Positions 41,447-42,195 of a stretch of DNA of 42,195 nucleotides are shown here, one piece after another. Position numbers and translations under genes: made by a program. The stretch's first letter is position 1, and each line of letters opens with the position of its first letter. Below the pieces are notes generated by a model. The model saw nothing but the letters and a program-made list of their open reading frames with translations, searched no databases and was not told the origin of the DNA. Origin of the DNA: Flavobacterium sp. SCGC AAA160-P02 (GTDB lineage: Bacteria; Bacteroidota; Bacteroidia; Flavobacteriales; Flavobacteriaceae); NCBI GenBank assembly GCA_949541125.1, contig CATISV010000145.1, positions 1-42,195 of the forward strand, written 5' to 3'.

Positions 41447-42195
41447 ATGCAATTATCAGAACAAGAAGTTGTACGTAGAGAAAAACTACTAAGATTACGT
41501 GAAATAGGAATCAATCCTTATCCTGCAGATTTATTTGCAGCAGACAGTAGTTCAACACTGATTAAAGAACAATTTGAAGAGGGTAAAAAAGTAGTCGTCG
41601 CAGGGAGATTAATGTCTCGTCGTATCCAAGGAAAAGCTTCTTTTGCTGAATTGCAAGATTCAGAAGGAAGAATTCAAGTTTATTTTAACAGAGATGAAAT
41701 CTGTACAGGAGAGGATAAAACTTTATACAACGAAGTCTATAAAAAACTATTAGACATTGGAGACTTTATCGGAATTGAAGGTGAATTATTTACAACTAAA
41801 GTCGGTGAAAAAACTATTATGGTTAAAAATTTCACCTTATTAAGTAAAGCTTTAAAACCTTTACCATTACCAAAAACAGATGCTGACGGAAAAACCTATG
41901 ATGAATTTAATGACCCTGAGTTACGTTATAGACAACGTTATGCGGATTTAGTTGTAAACCCACATGTAAAGGAAGTTTTTGTTAAAAGAACAAAACTTTT
42001 CAATGCCATGCGAACCTTTTTTAATGAGGCGGGTTATTTTGAAGTAGAAACACCTATTTTACAACCTATTCCTGGAGGTGCCGCAGCAAGACCTTTTACA
42101 ACTCATCATAATTCTTTAGACATTCCTTTGTATATGAGAATTGCTAATGAATTATACCTAAAAAGATTAATTGTAGGTGGTTTTGATGGGGTGTA
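41447..42195 (+). CDS. lysS: Lysine--tRNA ligase, N-terminal part (runs off the window)
   Basis: Hand translation from the ATG at 41447: MQLSEQEVVRREKLLRLREIGINPYPADLF...DPELRYRQRYADLVVNPHVKEVFVKRTKLFNAMRTFFNEAGYFEVETPILQPIPGGAAARPFTTHHNSLDIPLYMRIANELYLKRLIVGGFDGV; absent from the ORF track because no stop is present. Confidence 0.97.
   Translation, partial: MQLSEQEVVRREKLLRLREIGINPYPADLFAADSSSTLIKEQFEEGKKVVVAGRLMSRRIQGKASFAELQDSEGRIQVYFNRDEICTGEDKTLYNEVYKKLLDIGDFIGIEGELFTTKVGEKTIMVKNFTLLSKALKPLPLPKTDADGKTYDEFNDPELRYRQRYADLVVNPHVKEVFVKRTKLFNAMRTFFNEAGYFEVETPILQPIPGGAAARPFTTHHNSLDIPLYMRIANELYLKRLIVGGFDGV

Overview
This AT-rich window has the character of a marine Flavobacteriia (Bacteroidota) chromosome. 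The evidence is a T9SS sorting tail, TAnnTTTG promoter boxes, fused SecDF and many exported peptidases and lipoproteins. The left part (1-6.2 kb) is a polysaccharide-utilisation-like segment: three sulfatases, one of them cut by the window edge, plus a secreted Asl1/GH128-like glycoside hydrolase with a T9SS tail. Next comes an orphan protein (6.4-7.7 kb) with a putative N-terminal HTH-like domain and an all-helical C-terminus. A tight minus-strand four-gene run follows (14.65 to 7.79 kb): CocE/NonD hydrolase, S9 peptidase, DUF1611 protein (DgcN type) and enolase-superfamily epimerase (DgcA type). An APC amino acid permease lies divergent to it. The rest is mostly ordinary: two glycosyltransferases, ftsE, a large TPR protein with an outer-membrane barrel, M28 peptidase, DoxX-like protein, amidohydrolase, DUF3050, gyrB, mdh, fhs, secDF, hpt, adk, obg, a TonB_C-like lipoprotein, DUF456 and the 5' part of lysS. 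The best candidates for something undescribed are (i) the peptidase-DgcN-DgcA-permease locus as a D-glutamate or D-amino-acid peptide catabolic unit, (ii) an unannotated minus-strand small RNA of about 110 nt between DUF456 and lysS with a good promoter and terminator, (iii) the structured gyrB upstream region with a possible 27-aa hydrophobic peptide, and (iv) the orphan 6.4-kb putative regulator. All assignments come from reading translations and sequence by eye; no searches were run.
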